Positions 55,193-64,000 of a DNA stretch of 64,000 nucleotides are shown here, one piece after another (position 1 is the first letter of the stretch; every line of letters starts with the position of its first letter). The notes below the pieces were generated by a model. That model did no database searches. It was not told where the DNA came from and worked only from the letters and a program-made list of their open reading frames with translations. Location of the stretch: positions 62,001-126,000 of the forward strand of contig JAFREE010000036.1 of the NCBI GenBank assembly GCA_019400425.1, in the 5' to 3' direction. Position numbers and translations under genes: made by a program. Origin of the DNA: Hymenochaete sp. R1. Taxonomy: Eukaryota > Basidiomycota > Agaricomycetes > Hymenochaetales > Hymenochaetaceae.

Positions 55193-56939
55193 TCATGACT
55201 CGAGAAACGATCGCACTTCGTTCTTAAGGAACTCGTCATCTTTCTCATTTGATCCACCTCCAGCTAAATTAGAAATTGAATGAGACGCTCAATGACTATG
55301 ACGGAAGAAAAAACCTACCCATGTGGCCCCAAACAGAAGGAATTATGACCAGATTGGCGTTCTGCAAGAACGATACCTCCATTTCGCTATCTTCCGGCTA
55401 TGTAAACATTTTAGTGCCATCCGAGTCCTGCTTATAATATTCGATTTGCAAGCGTTTCATGACTTACAGGAAAGTATAGGTCCGTCTTGCTTGGCATGAC
55501 CAGCCCACGCGCTTTGATACCTCTCAAGCATTTTTCATAATCTCCACCGTCGCGTACAAGTGAAACATCACCGGTTTGCCACGTATGGAGGAGAGTGAGC
55601 AGGTCATTCGCATCCCATCCTGTGAGGAATCCTGCCTCCCATTCTTCACGAAGGAACGAGTCGAGGTCCACATACCTGTAGATAACCAATTTAGATACAT
55701 TTACGTACGAGTAAGGGCTCAGATGCTGATTTACTTTCCACTGTGAAGGTATTCGTGATTCCTGAACCACTGGAGTCATAGTTGATATTAGATTAAGTTA
55801 CGGTATGCACTGAAATTGAAAAAAAAAGGGTCTTCTCACTGTCTGCCCATATGCCCACGCGCTATATGCACGTCCAAAAGCGCGGATACCCGCTTGCGGA
55901 ACACTTGTGTAGTGTCCTTCATGGAAATCTCTCGATGCTGACAAGGCTGCCTTGGGTCCCTCCAGAAAACTGAGGACAACGGAGTACAAGTAAACCACGA
56001 TAAAGCGAGAAAGTAGCTGTAAATTTCGTCGACTTACCATTTGTTATGCGGGCTTGTCCTGGCTGAACCACAAATTGATATAAATCTATCAACATTTCAG
56101 TGAGAATATTCAAGGAAAGTGAAGCGAGGGTGCAGATAATTCACCGATCCACAAAGTCTGGGTATACGACAGGCCAATAGTATGCCTGAAATGGCGTCAA
56201 GTCGCGGCCCGTTCAAGTTGCTTCTTTTCTACACAAAAGAGGTGATTGCTTACCTGTTGCCCACCCATTGAGAATCCAATGACTGCATATACTTTGCTTA
56301 TTCCTAAGACCTTCGTGAGAACTGTATGTTGGGCTTGACTGTCACTCTTTTCTCAGAATTCCTCGCGCTTAGTGAACATTGTGTCAAGTTACTCACATAT
56401 TGTCCTCGTATGAAATGGCAGGGAAGTACGGTCCGTTGTACGGTGGAGGCTTGTATATAAACATGAACTAACTCCAAATAATCGCAAGTTTTGACAATAG
56501 TAACTCACTGTATTGGAAGGTGATGAAGACTATTACTTTTGATTGAGACATCATTCACAAAAAAAATTTCGACAGTACCCACTTCTCCGTTTGAAAAAAG
56601 GGCGAATGTCACGATAAAGTACTTGCTTGGCTGAAGTGCCTGAGCGATTCAACGAAATAAAGATTAGTTATCGCTCAGAAGGAGAGAATGGAAAACATTA
56701 CTTTCTCCTCTCCTATCATATAGATCTGATCTAGGAGGCCGGTATCTTTCTGAGTCAATAGAGAGAAACGAAATCGACGGAATCAAATGCTCACCGTCGA
56801 GTTTTCCGCCATAACATGTTGGAAAGACGATGCAGGGGTTGGATTTGTCTCCGAATGTCTGATAGGCTGTGATTGCGTCTGGAAGGACGCCTCCAGCGAC
56901 TCTGAGTCTCCCGTGATGGTAGTACTGAATTGGAGTCAT
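55193..56939 (-). CDS. Alpha/beta-hydrolase, homoserine O-acetyltransferase-like, tandem copy 2
   Basis: ATG at 56939 (MTPIQYYHHGRLRVAGGVLP), TGA at 55193. The exon pattern is the same as in copy 1, including a 21-nt exon (SSSPSNT). Conserved parts: DAITAYQTFGDKSNPCIVFP with TCYGGKLDG, KYFIVTFALFSNGE, nucleophile elbow VYAVIGFSMGGQQ, SARTSPHNK-like segment with FLEGPKAALSASRDFHEGHY, GIRAFGRAYSAWAYGQTWFR, DANDLLTLLHTWQTGDVSLV, MPSKTDLYFP and the catalytic His in SVWGHMAGGGSNE. The substrate is unknown. The GT donor GTGGGT is used where copy 1 has GC, so the donor changed after duplication. No methionine-pathway gene is nearby, so a housekeeping MetX role is not supported. Confidence 0.85.
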
Positions 56940-57563
56940 TACGAGTAGTGCTAGTCAATGAGTCGTCTCCAGGCCATTTTATATACCCTACTTACCGTGA
57001 GAGAAAAGAACGACCAGATATAGTCTGTTGAATAGAGTATTATGTGGTGCATGAGAACCATGAGACCAGTCCCCCGAGATTAAATAAGAACGGAAATGTA
57101 TACATTCTATGTATCTTTGGACTGCATAGCAAGCCGTCTCGCCTGCGTCACAATCACACATCATACAAATGCTCGGGAAAAAAATGATCAATGTGATTGT
57201 CATCCGCCAAAGACGCGAATTAAGTTACATCATATGACAAGTCACCTTATTTTAACGGTCGAAAACCTTATTCCGTCGTCCACGAACGTCTTTCACGATT
57301 TTGAAGGAATTGACGGGCACTTGACGGTGTACAATTGGCGACTGCGGATTTTGAGTAGTGCGTCGCACTCACTTGCGTTTGTTTTCTTGAGACACGATTT
57401 CGATGAATTAAGTCGGTATGATAAGGGAGTGGTCGACACCATTAGCCCGAATATGAAAATGCTTGGCTGCGTTGAGCTTGTTAGGGCACTGATCTGAGTA
57501 CCTCACGGTCCCGGACAGGTCCTGAAAAGTGTCGAAGTTGGTTTTACCTGCGTTAGGCGCGTT
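56940..57563. other. Intergenic region, about 620 bp
   Basis: Promoter of hydrolase copy 2 and 3' flank of the Zn2Cys6-type gene. A plus-strand frame at 57096-57497 has no recognisable features and an unremarkable composition; I do not call it a gene. Confidence 0.4.
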
Positions 57564-58946
57564 TTAAACCAGCTTTTCGACGCCGGAAGAGGCATTGTAA
57601 GATTGGCGAGTACCATCCACGAAGTGTACTCTTTTCGAGTGAAAAGACCTTGCGTCACTCTCAGCAGTGCGTTTGCGTGTCGGGAGCACTGACGAGGAAT
57701 CGCGAAAAGCATCTTCTGGGGTGAAACTATCATTTAGATGGGTGCGTGTGGAAACGGGGTGGGTTTTACGGTTCCCACGAGGATGGATAAGAGGAAGGTC
57801 CTGTGATGTGGGGATGGAGAGGAGAATGTCCTCTATAGCATCTATCTCTGCTTGAGAACTGGCTATGGGGATAGGAAAATGTCTCGGTGAGACGGAGGAA
57901 AAAGGCGGTGAGTTCGAGCCGATCGTAGATAGAGGAGCCGCAGCGGTTGGCGGCACGTTGTCAGCTACAGTAGAAACAGATCTCGTTCGACGGCGGCGCG
58001 GCGCAGCTGCTTTCTCCAGCAAAGACTTTGAGATTGATGTCAGCGTACTAGATGAGATAGGGCCGTCGATAGAATTTGTAACCTCGCGCCAGTGCTGAAT
58101 GTCAGGGACATCTCTCCATAAAGTCCAGCCGGGCCATATACAATCGTTTTCCTTTGACCATAATGAGAAACTGCAGCGAAACTTTGTGGCACGGCACCGC
58201 ACGCAGGTCTTCACCAAGCCCCTTGTCCCCTTCGGACCAGGATCTTCACATGTCATACGGCGTTCACAGCAATCGTCGCAGCATGGTGAGATATTGCTTT
58301 TGATTATCGTGTGAGAGGCAAGAGAAGGTGACTGCACAGAGTTACGACTACCCGACTGCTTGCGCGCAACTTTGTTTGAGCCATGGGTACGGATGCAGGG
58401 CTTATAGGTCAACAAGGCGTTAGGAAATGAAGAGGGTTTCAAGAGAGGAACGAGCGACGAACCGTAGATCTAGGCTCTTTATTGGAAGGATCCGCAGTAC
58501 TCTCAGAACCTGCGGAGGATTCCGACACTCGAATGCCAACGTCTTCATCACGTTGGATTCCAGCACCAGACGACTCGCTCAGCGTTGAACTGGGTCCTTT
58601 TCCGTCCGAAGTCGCAATTCTCACACGAACGAAATTCATAATCCGACTGGACTCAATGGGCCAACTTTTATTGCCCGTATCCATACAGTCCTTGAGAAGA
58701 GCGATTCGATCGCTCTGAATGAAAGTAACTATGAGTCAAAATAGGCAAGGAAGGGATGTTTAAGCGTACCTCTAACTTCTTGATATGTACTTGAAAGCTG
58801 AGGCGTGCTGTCTCGATCATGGACCTTTCGAGCTTCTTGAGCAAGGCGTCAAGCCCATGAGCTTCTGAGTCCCAGTCGTATAGTCTTTGTTGGAGAGACT
58901 GAGGGGTAAGAGTGCAAGGCTGGGAATGAGCAGCAGAGGACGGCAT
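57564..58946 (-). CDS. Putative zinc-cluster (Zn2Cys6-like) regulatory protein
   Basis: Three exons: ATG 58946 (MPSSAAHSQPCTLTPQSLQQ) to KKLE; then SDRIALLKDCMDTGNKSWPI to EPRST; then PCIRTHGSNKVARKQSGSRN to the TAA at 57564. The second intron carries a CTAAC branch site and keeps frame. The third exon holds a Cys cluster CDDCCERRMTC..CVRCRATKFRC, i.e. C-x2-C-x6-C-x14-C-x2-C-x6-C, the spacing of fungal Zn2Cys6 DNA-binding clusters with a somewhat long linker. An N-terminal coiled stretch (LDALLKKLERSMIETARLSF) precedes it, which is the reverse of the usual Gal4 order. The C-terminal part is Ser/Thr/Pro-rich, with a basic TRKRTAESDAR. Probably nuclear; targets unknown. Confidence 0.68.
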
Positions 58947-59015
58947 GATGATGGGCGTAGGAAGACAAGAGAGCTCAGCAAGTCAGAAAACCAAGCTCCA
59001 AGATAGCCCTACTTA

Positions 59016-59041
59016 CAGTGTAAGGACATGCAAATGAACAC
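59016..59041 (+). repeat. Left terminal inverted repeat
   Basis: CAGTGTAAGGACATGC followed by AAATGAACAC; 25 of 26 positions pair with the right end at 59687-59712. Confidence 0.85.
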
Positions 59042-59059
59042 GGACAGGCAAATGAACAG
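59024..59059 (+). repeat. Two adjacent 18-bp direct repeats in the left end
   Basis: GGACATGCAAATGAACAC (59024-59041) is followed immediately by GGACAGGCAAATGAACAG (59042-59059), 16 of 18 identical. A third, inverted and more diverged relative is at 59501-59529, and the fourth is the right terminal repeat. Confidence 0.8.
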
Positions 59060-59500
59060 TCGCTCTAGCTCACCACAAAAACCTCGTAAAATCACAAAAA
59101 TATTTATGTGTATTACCTGCATAATTTTTAGTACTCATGCAAAGTTTTAAGACACACGGTTTGAAATTGCGTGTTGTAGAGTCTGTCGAAGGCGAAAAAT
59201 GAGCTTTCTGAGCATGACTTGCACTTTTCAGAAGCTCACCCAGAACTCAATTTCCCATTGTTTGGCGTGAAACTAAAATATTCCATGATATTACACTCAT
59301 AAGCCTCAACTGAATTTTTTTTGAATATAGTTGATTGGAAATGTTAGTAGAAAATGAGCATATAGCTTGAAAATGGAGGAGAAGGGCAGTTGTTCGCCCT
59401 TCTCGCGCGCCCTTGCAGATATCCCACGGTCGGGAAACACCTCTAACTTTCTCTGATATCTTCCTATTTTGGTAAATGATCTGCACTTGAACGCGCGTCT

Positions 59501-59529
59501 GAGTGTTCATTTCCCCGTCCGTTTGTTCA
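59501..59529 (-). repeat. Internal inverted copy of the element's end motif
   Basis: GAGTGTTCATTTCCCC then GTCCGTTTGTTCA is, with three mismatches and a 2-nt insertion, the inverse complement of 59035-59061. It lies about 184 bp inside the right end. Confidence 0.65.
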
Positions 59530-59686
59530 AAAGTACCTACTTCCTTGTGCTTGAAATAAGTCACTCAAATGTGCGTCGTTCGCTCTCCAATTTTTATATG
59601 TTGTTTATGTTATTATAAAGCTTGTTATTGTCGAGTTTTAGCTGAAACGAATCACAGGTTCTTGCGCTATTTTAGTGCAAAAAGTG

Positions 59687-59712
59687 GTGTTCATTTGCGT
59701 GTCCTTACACTG
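59687..59712 (-). repeat. Right terminal inverted repeat
   Basis: Reads GTGTTCATTT..GCGTGTCCTTACACTG on the plus strand, the inverse complement of 59016-59041 with one mismatch; followed by TA. Confidence 0.85.
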
Positions 59713-59971
59713 TATATACTAATTCATAAAGAAATTTTCAGCCCTTGAATACGAGTTTGTGTCACGGTTTGAAAGCGTTTGAGTGACGAAGGTAACGGGC
59801 GGAGAGGTGGTCATGGACAATCATGGTGGTGGTATGAATGCAAGGCGCGACCTCTTCCTTCTCACGGCGCGCGGCGTTGATTAACGTCGACGGTCGACTC
59901 GGACCCGCGAGCCCTAACGCTTCGTCCTGTGTCCACCGTGACTATCTTCTCAACGTCGACAACATCCAAAA

Positions 59972-62555
59972 ATGTACCGGCAAACGTCGGTGCTTTGCTC
60001 GCTCGGGCTTCTAGTCACCCAAGCAAGCGCTTTCTACCTACCGGGGGCAGCGCCGCATGACTTTCAAAGCGGAGAACACGTCGATGTTTTCGTCAATGCG
60101 CTCACACCCATGATTGGGACTGCGGACAACGCAAAGCTAGTGAGTCTAAGCATTCTATTGTTCGTCGTACTCATTACTGAGTCTTAACAGAAATCCGTTA
60201 TAAATTGTAATGATGTCCTCGTTACTGTTTCCTGCGTCTCGTACTCACCGCCCAATCCGCAGACGACTATTACAATGACGCATTTCACTTCTGCCAACCA
60301 GAAGGTGGACCGCAGAAGCAGCCAGAGTCGCTAGGCTCGATTCTCTTCGGAGACCGTATCTTCAATTCCCCATACAACGTACGTTAAATCTTAAAAGTCT
60401 TCTATTCCGCACGCGACTCAAACGTTACTGGTCAGATCGAAATGCTCGCCAACAACGGAACGTGTCGGACACTATGCACACAGACTGTACCGTCGGAGGA
60501 CGGAAAGTTTATCAACGACCGCATAAAGGAGGATTACGCGCTTAATTGGCTTATTGACGGTTTACCCGCAGCGGAGATGAAAAAGGACCTCCGAACAGGA
60601 GAGATATTCTTTGACATGGGATTCAACCTTGGGAACGATGAGGACGACCACGTGGAACGGCCTATCCTGAACAACAACTACGACATTTATATGCAATATC
60701 ATGAGCCGACACCAGGAGTGTATCGTGTAGTTGGCGTACTGGTATGGCCTACAAGGTAAGCCATCTGTTCGTGTAAAAAAATCCTGTAATTTAGCCAACA
60801 TGCGTTCTTTGCGAAGTATCGGTGGAAATCAGAATGAGGAAACTTGCGGCGAGTCGAGAACGCCTTTATATATCAGCGAAACCGAGGATACGCAAGTCAG
60901 GTTCACTTACCGCGTTTTTTGGACCGTGAGCTTTCTTCATTGTTCTCTTTTTGACGATTAAATGAATTAATGTTTTGCTAAGGAATCTGATACGCCATGG
61001 GTAAGCGGATTATAAGATTCGTATAGGCAGTTTTTAATACCTTATGGTCGTACAGGCAACTCGCTGGGATAACTATCTGCACATCTTCGACCCCCGCATC
61101 CACTGGTTCAGTTTGATAAACTCCTTCGCAATCGTGGTTTTCCTGTGTCTCATGGTCGCCATGATTATCTATCGGAATATCTCAAAAGATGTGAGTTTTC
61201 AACTAATAATGCCCTACATAAGCTGATGTTTTATAGATTTCTCGCTACAATGCTATCGACCTAAGTGTAAGCATGGTTTGGCTCGTGATTAGCTCATATG
61301 CTAATAGCAGAAACAGGAAGACATTCAAGAAGATTATGGCTGGAAGCTTGTTCATGGAGAAGTCTTCAGAACTCCGCAAAATCCGATGATACTCTCAGTA
61401 GCGGTCGGAAATGGAGCACAGTTGTGTTCGATGGTTGGAATAACTCTAGGTAAGCTTTGACAATGTCTTGGGCTATGGCCCGTCTGACCAGCATCGTCTT
61501 AGTGTTTGCGCTCTTGGGCTTCCTGTCGCCATCAAATCGTGGATCGTTGGCTACAGTTATGATTGTATGCTGGTCGTTTTTTGGAAGGTATGTTGTAATC
61601 TTCCCACTACAACAACGTCTGGCTTAAGCTTTGTTTCTTCAGTGTGAGTGGGTACTTTTCAAGCCGAACTTACAAGTCCCTCGGAGGCACGGAACTGCGA
61701 AAGAATGCCTTCATGACGGCCACTATTCTCCCGACCGTTGTCTTCGCGATCATGTTCCTCTTGAACTTCTTCCTGTTGGCGGCTGGATCATCAGGAGCAG
61801 TACCTTTCGGCACCATGCTGCTAATTGTAATACTATGGTTCGGTATCTCTGCACCGTTGTCGGCTGTTGGTTCGTATTTTGGCAGTAAACATGGAGTAAG
61901 TGATCTTTCACTATTTTACACTGCAACGAGCTAAAGACAAAGTCAGGCCGTATCGCATCCCGTCCGAGTGAACTCGATCCCGCGGCAAATTCCCCCGGGG
62001 CCCAAGTATCTTTATCCTCATGTAAGTATATTTCCTCTCTTAGTATTGGTATACTCTGACATAAAGGCAAACAGTGGGCTTCCATCCTCGCCGGTGTCCT
62101 CCCCTTCGGCGCTGCCTTCGTCGAGCTCTACTTCGTTCTCTCCTCTCTCTTCGCCTCTCGCGCCTACTACGCCTTTGGCTTCCTCTTCCTCACCGCCTTT
62201 GTCGTCACCCTCACCACCGCAACTGTTTCCATCCTCTTCACGTACTTCCATCTCTGCGCGGAGGAGTACCGCTGGCAGTGGCGTGCGTTCTTGAGCGGGG
62301 GTGGGAGCGCGTTTTGGCTAGCGTTGTATGGGGTGTATTATTGGGCGAGTCGGATGAGCCTTGATTCATTGAGTAGTACGGTGATGTATATGGGGTATTT
62401 GATGTTGCTTGTATTGTTTGATTTCTTGGTGACTGGTGAGTAAATTTTCTTATACGTGCACAAGTGTAGCTGAATTTGTTTGAATAGGGACGATTGGATT
62501 CTTGGCAAGCTATTGGGCCGTACGCAGATTGTATAGCTCTGTACGCATTGATTAG
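59972..62555 (+). CDS. Transmembrane 9 superfamily protein (Emp70/TMN family)
   Basis: Start MYRQTSVLCSLGLLVTQASA (signal peptide) at 59972; stop TAG at 62553-62555; about fourteen exons, including microexons of 16 nt (60191-60206) and 18 nt (60983-61000, encoding ESDTPW). The lumenal domain has FYLPGAAPHDFQSGEHVDVF, DYYNDAFHFCQPEGGP, SLGSILFGDRIFNSPYNIEM and RVFWTESDTPWATRWDNYLH. Nine TM helices follow (WFSLINSFAIVVFLCLMVAM; ITLVFALLGFL; ILPTVVFAIMFLLNFFLLAA; VELYFVLSSLF; YAFGFLFLTAFVVTLTT; MYMGYLMLLVLFDFLVTGTI). SKDISRYNAID-like and GGTELRKNAFMTA segments are family hallmarks. The C terminus SVRID approximates the KXD/E COPI-retention signal of TM9 proteins. Endosome/Golgi membrane protein of sorting. 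Confidence 0.93.
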
Positions 62556-62743
62556 GACCATGTCTTTGTCTCCACTTGAACTTTTTTGTCCCTACTATAC
62601 GTCAAATAGTCATTATGTTGCTATTAGGTGCATCAGTAAATTATGAACACTGCACTTTCCTTCATCGATATTAATGATTCGACTTTTATACCTTAATTAC
62701 CATTAATATTTGAACATCCAATAGGGACGTCTTCTACGAGAAT

Positions 62744-64000
62744 CTACTCTAAAACCAAAACCACACGCTCCTTCTTCCCCGCTCTCACTATCACATATCC
62801 ACTTCCTGCCCCAGGAGCCCCTTCCTGCCCAAGCAAATCCCCTTCTTCTAATACCCTCGCTGCATCCACGGCAACATCATTCAAGTACAAACCCCCACTT
62901 CCCGCCAGCCGTCTCGCCTCCGAGATACTACTAATGAGCCCATGCTTCGCTGCGAGCCGAACGAGCGGCTCGTCTAACGAGGTTTCAAGAGGGATGCGTT
63001 TGAGATGCGGGGAAGAGGAAAGGGCGGAGAGTATGGTTTTGAGCGGAATTTGAGAGGATAAAATGGGAGAGGTGGGGTAGAGAACGGCGGTCGCAGTTCG
63101 GGCATTTTGGACTGCTTGTTCTGTGGAGAGGGATGTGATTGATTGTGGGTGATTGAAGGAGAAAATGATGGATAGTGAGAAGACGAACCTCCATGGACGA
63201 GTTCAACGACCTCGTCGGCTAGCACTTGTTGAGCAAAGCGTTTCTCCGGTGATTTCTATTGACATGTTAGGGTTAAAAGTTTAGACGGCCACCATTGCGC
63301 ATACCTCGTGCTCAGATAGTATAGCTTCAATTTCTTCTATGCCTCTCAGCGTAAACATTCGAAGGTATTTGCCAACATCTGCATCGGCTGTCCTATAAAA
63401 AAACTGCTTTGTTCTTCAGTAAATTTGCACCATGAGCGCTAGTGGCTACTATCAGCTGACCTGATATAGGTCCAGCACACTCGTCATCTTCTCATTAAGC
63501 CAGATAGCGTTTCCCTCACTCTTCCCAAACTTAGCCCCCGAGGCCGTCGTCAAGAGCGGTGTCGTCAGACCATTGGCTACTCTTATGTCTCCTTCTGTTC
63601 GCGTTTTGGAGATCAACTCGACACCAGAGAGGATATTTCCCCATTGATCGGAGCCTCCCAGCTGGAGCGTGCACCCACGCGTGTGGAAGAGGTAGTAGAA
63701 GTCGTAGGCTTGGAGGAGTTGGTACGTGAACTCCGTAAAAGATAGTCCTTGTTGGGAGTTCATGCGGAGTTGGACACTTTGGATGTGTCATAAAAAGTGT
63801 TTCGAGGCGACATAGAAAAGACGAACCTATCCTTACGGATCATCGTCGGCACCCTTGCGTACCGCCCAACCTTCGTAAGGAATTCCAGCAGATTCAACTT
63901 GCCCAACCATTCCACATTGTTGGCTACCTCCGGTGCGCGTATGCTCGACTCATCCCCGGATTCCTTGAGACGACGAGAAGCATACGAAACTGCCGAAGAG
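62744..64000 (-). CDS. MSY1: Mitochondrial tyrosyl-tRNA synthetase, 3' part (5' end outside window)
   Basis: The stop is TAG at 62744-62746; exons extend to the right edge of the window. From the visible N-terminal side: [40 protein letters not shown] (joined across an intron with acceptor near 63782), [39 protein letters not shown], and the KMSKS-class loop [18 protein letters not shown]. The C-terminal part has [39 protein letters not shown] and a final S4-like RNA-binding region ([20 protein letters not shown]). These identify a bacterial/mitochondrial-type TyrRS. The catalytic HIGH-like motif lies beyond the window. Assignment to mitochondria is by family; the presequence is not visible. 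Confidence 0.92.

Larger units (their letters stand above)
59016..59712. mobile_element. Non-autonomous Tc1/mariner-like element (MITE) with 26-bp terminal inverted repeats
   Basis: The two ends are 26-bp inverted repeats with a single mismatch (left starts CAGTGTAAGGACATGC; the right end is its complement with C for T), and both are flanked by TA (59014-59015 and 59713-59714), the target-site duplication of Tc1/mariner elements. The interior is AT-rich and contains no transposase: the longest frame (minus strand, 59247-59564, 105 codons) lacks any DDE/D-type motif. It sits in the region between the divergent zinc-cluster gene and the TM9 gene, 70 bp from one start codon and 260 bp from the other. 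Additional copies of the end sequence lie inside the element. Confidence 0.82.

Noticed and set aside
59247..59564. Frame inside the MITE as a transposase
   Set aside because: Only 105 codons, with no DDE/D catalytic pattern and no helix-turn-helix motif.
62018..62294. Frames of 77-108 codons opposite or beside the TM9 gene
   Set aside because: Shadow frames of the TM-rich exons at 62075-62440; the TM9 frame has clear conserved helices.
1..64000. CRISPR arrays, prokaryotic operons, riboswitches, viral integrations
   Set aside because: No regularly spaced repeats, polycistronic gene runs or viral replication/capsid signatures were seen; the gene structure is eukaryotic throughout.

Overview
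This window is a 64 kb piece of a filamentous basidiomycete nuclear genome, most likely an agaricomycete. The reasons are: genes dense on both strands, nearly all of them split by 50-90 nt spliceosomal introns; fungal housekeeping proteins (Ssl1, Rrp12, Sec2-type GEF, CDP-DAG synthase, TM9/Emp70); F-box/LRR genes; a small secreted protein of a type common in agaricomycetes; and proteins I could not assign to any family. All gene models here were spliced by hand from GT/GC..AG signals and reading-frame continuity, so exon edges are predictions.

Layout. 0-8.5 kb: 3' end of an unidentified gene (+), a chromodomain/coiled-coil/C2H2 protein (-), the mitochondrial t6A enzyme Qri7 (-) and a Ser-rich orphan (-). 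8.5-17.4 kb: F-box protein (+), Sec2-type Rab GEF (+), Rrp12 (-). 17.7-27 kb: glycerol-phosphate acyltransferase (+), four-TM protein (-), DNA polymerase kappa (+), phosphatidylserine decarboxylase (-), small secreted protein (-). 27-28.9 kb is gene-poor. 28.9-35 kb: orphan family member A (-), Ssl1 of TFIIH (+), AdoMet decarboxylase (+). 35.6-39.1 kb: an F-box/LRR gene (-) and a decayed F-box relative next to it. 40-49.6 kb: PP2C phosphatase of PDP type (+), U1-type zinc-finger splicing factor (-), CDP-DAG synthase (+), intron-containing tRNA-Pro(AGG) and the queuine tRNA-ribosyltransferase (+). 50-53 kb: small coiled-coil orphan (+), orphan family member B (+), ribosomal protein uS12/Rps23 (-). 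53.3-57 kb: two tandem alpha/beta-hydrolases of the homoserine acetyltransferase-like family (-). 57.5-64 kb: a Zn2Cys6-like regulator (-), a 697-bp Tc1/mariner-like non-autonomous element, a TM9 protein (+) and the 3' part of mitochondrial tyrosyl-tRNA synthetase (-).

No biosynthetic cluster or prokaryote-type defence system is evident. Three enzymes (GPAT, CDP-DAG synthase, PS decarboxylase) belong to the same phospholipid route, and three genes concern tRNA modification or charging, but they are scattered and separately promoted. The most interesting items are the IR/DR-like mobile element at 59.0-59.7 kb, the dispersed orphan gene pair, the splice-created zinc finger of the chromodomain protein, GC-AG introns (one found in only one of two tandem paralogues), 16- and 18-nt microexons in the TM9 gene, and an apparent one-base frame problem at the start of Rps23.
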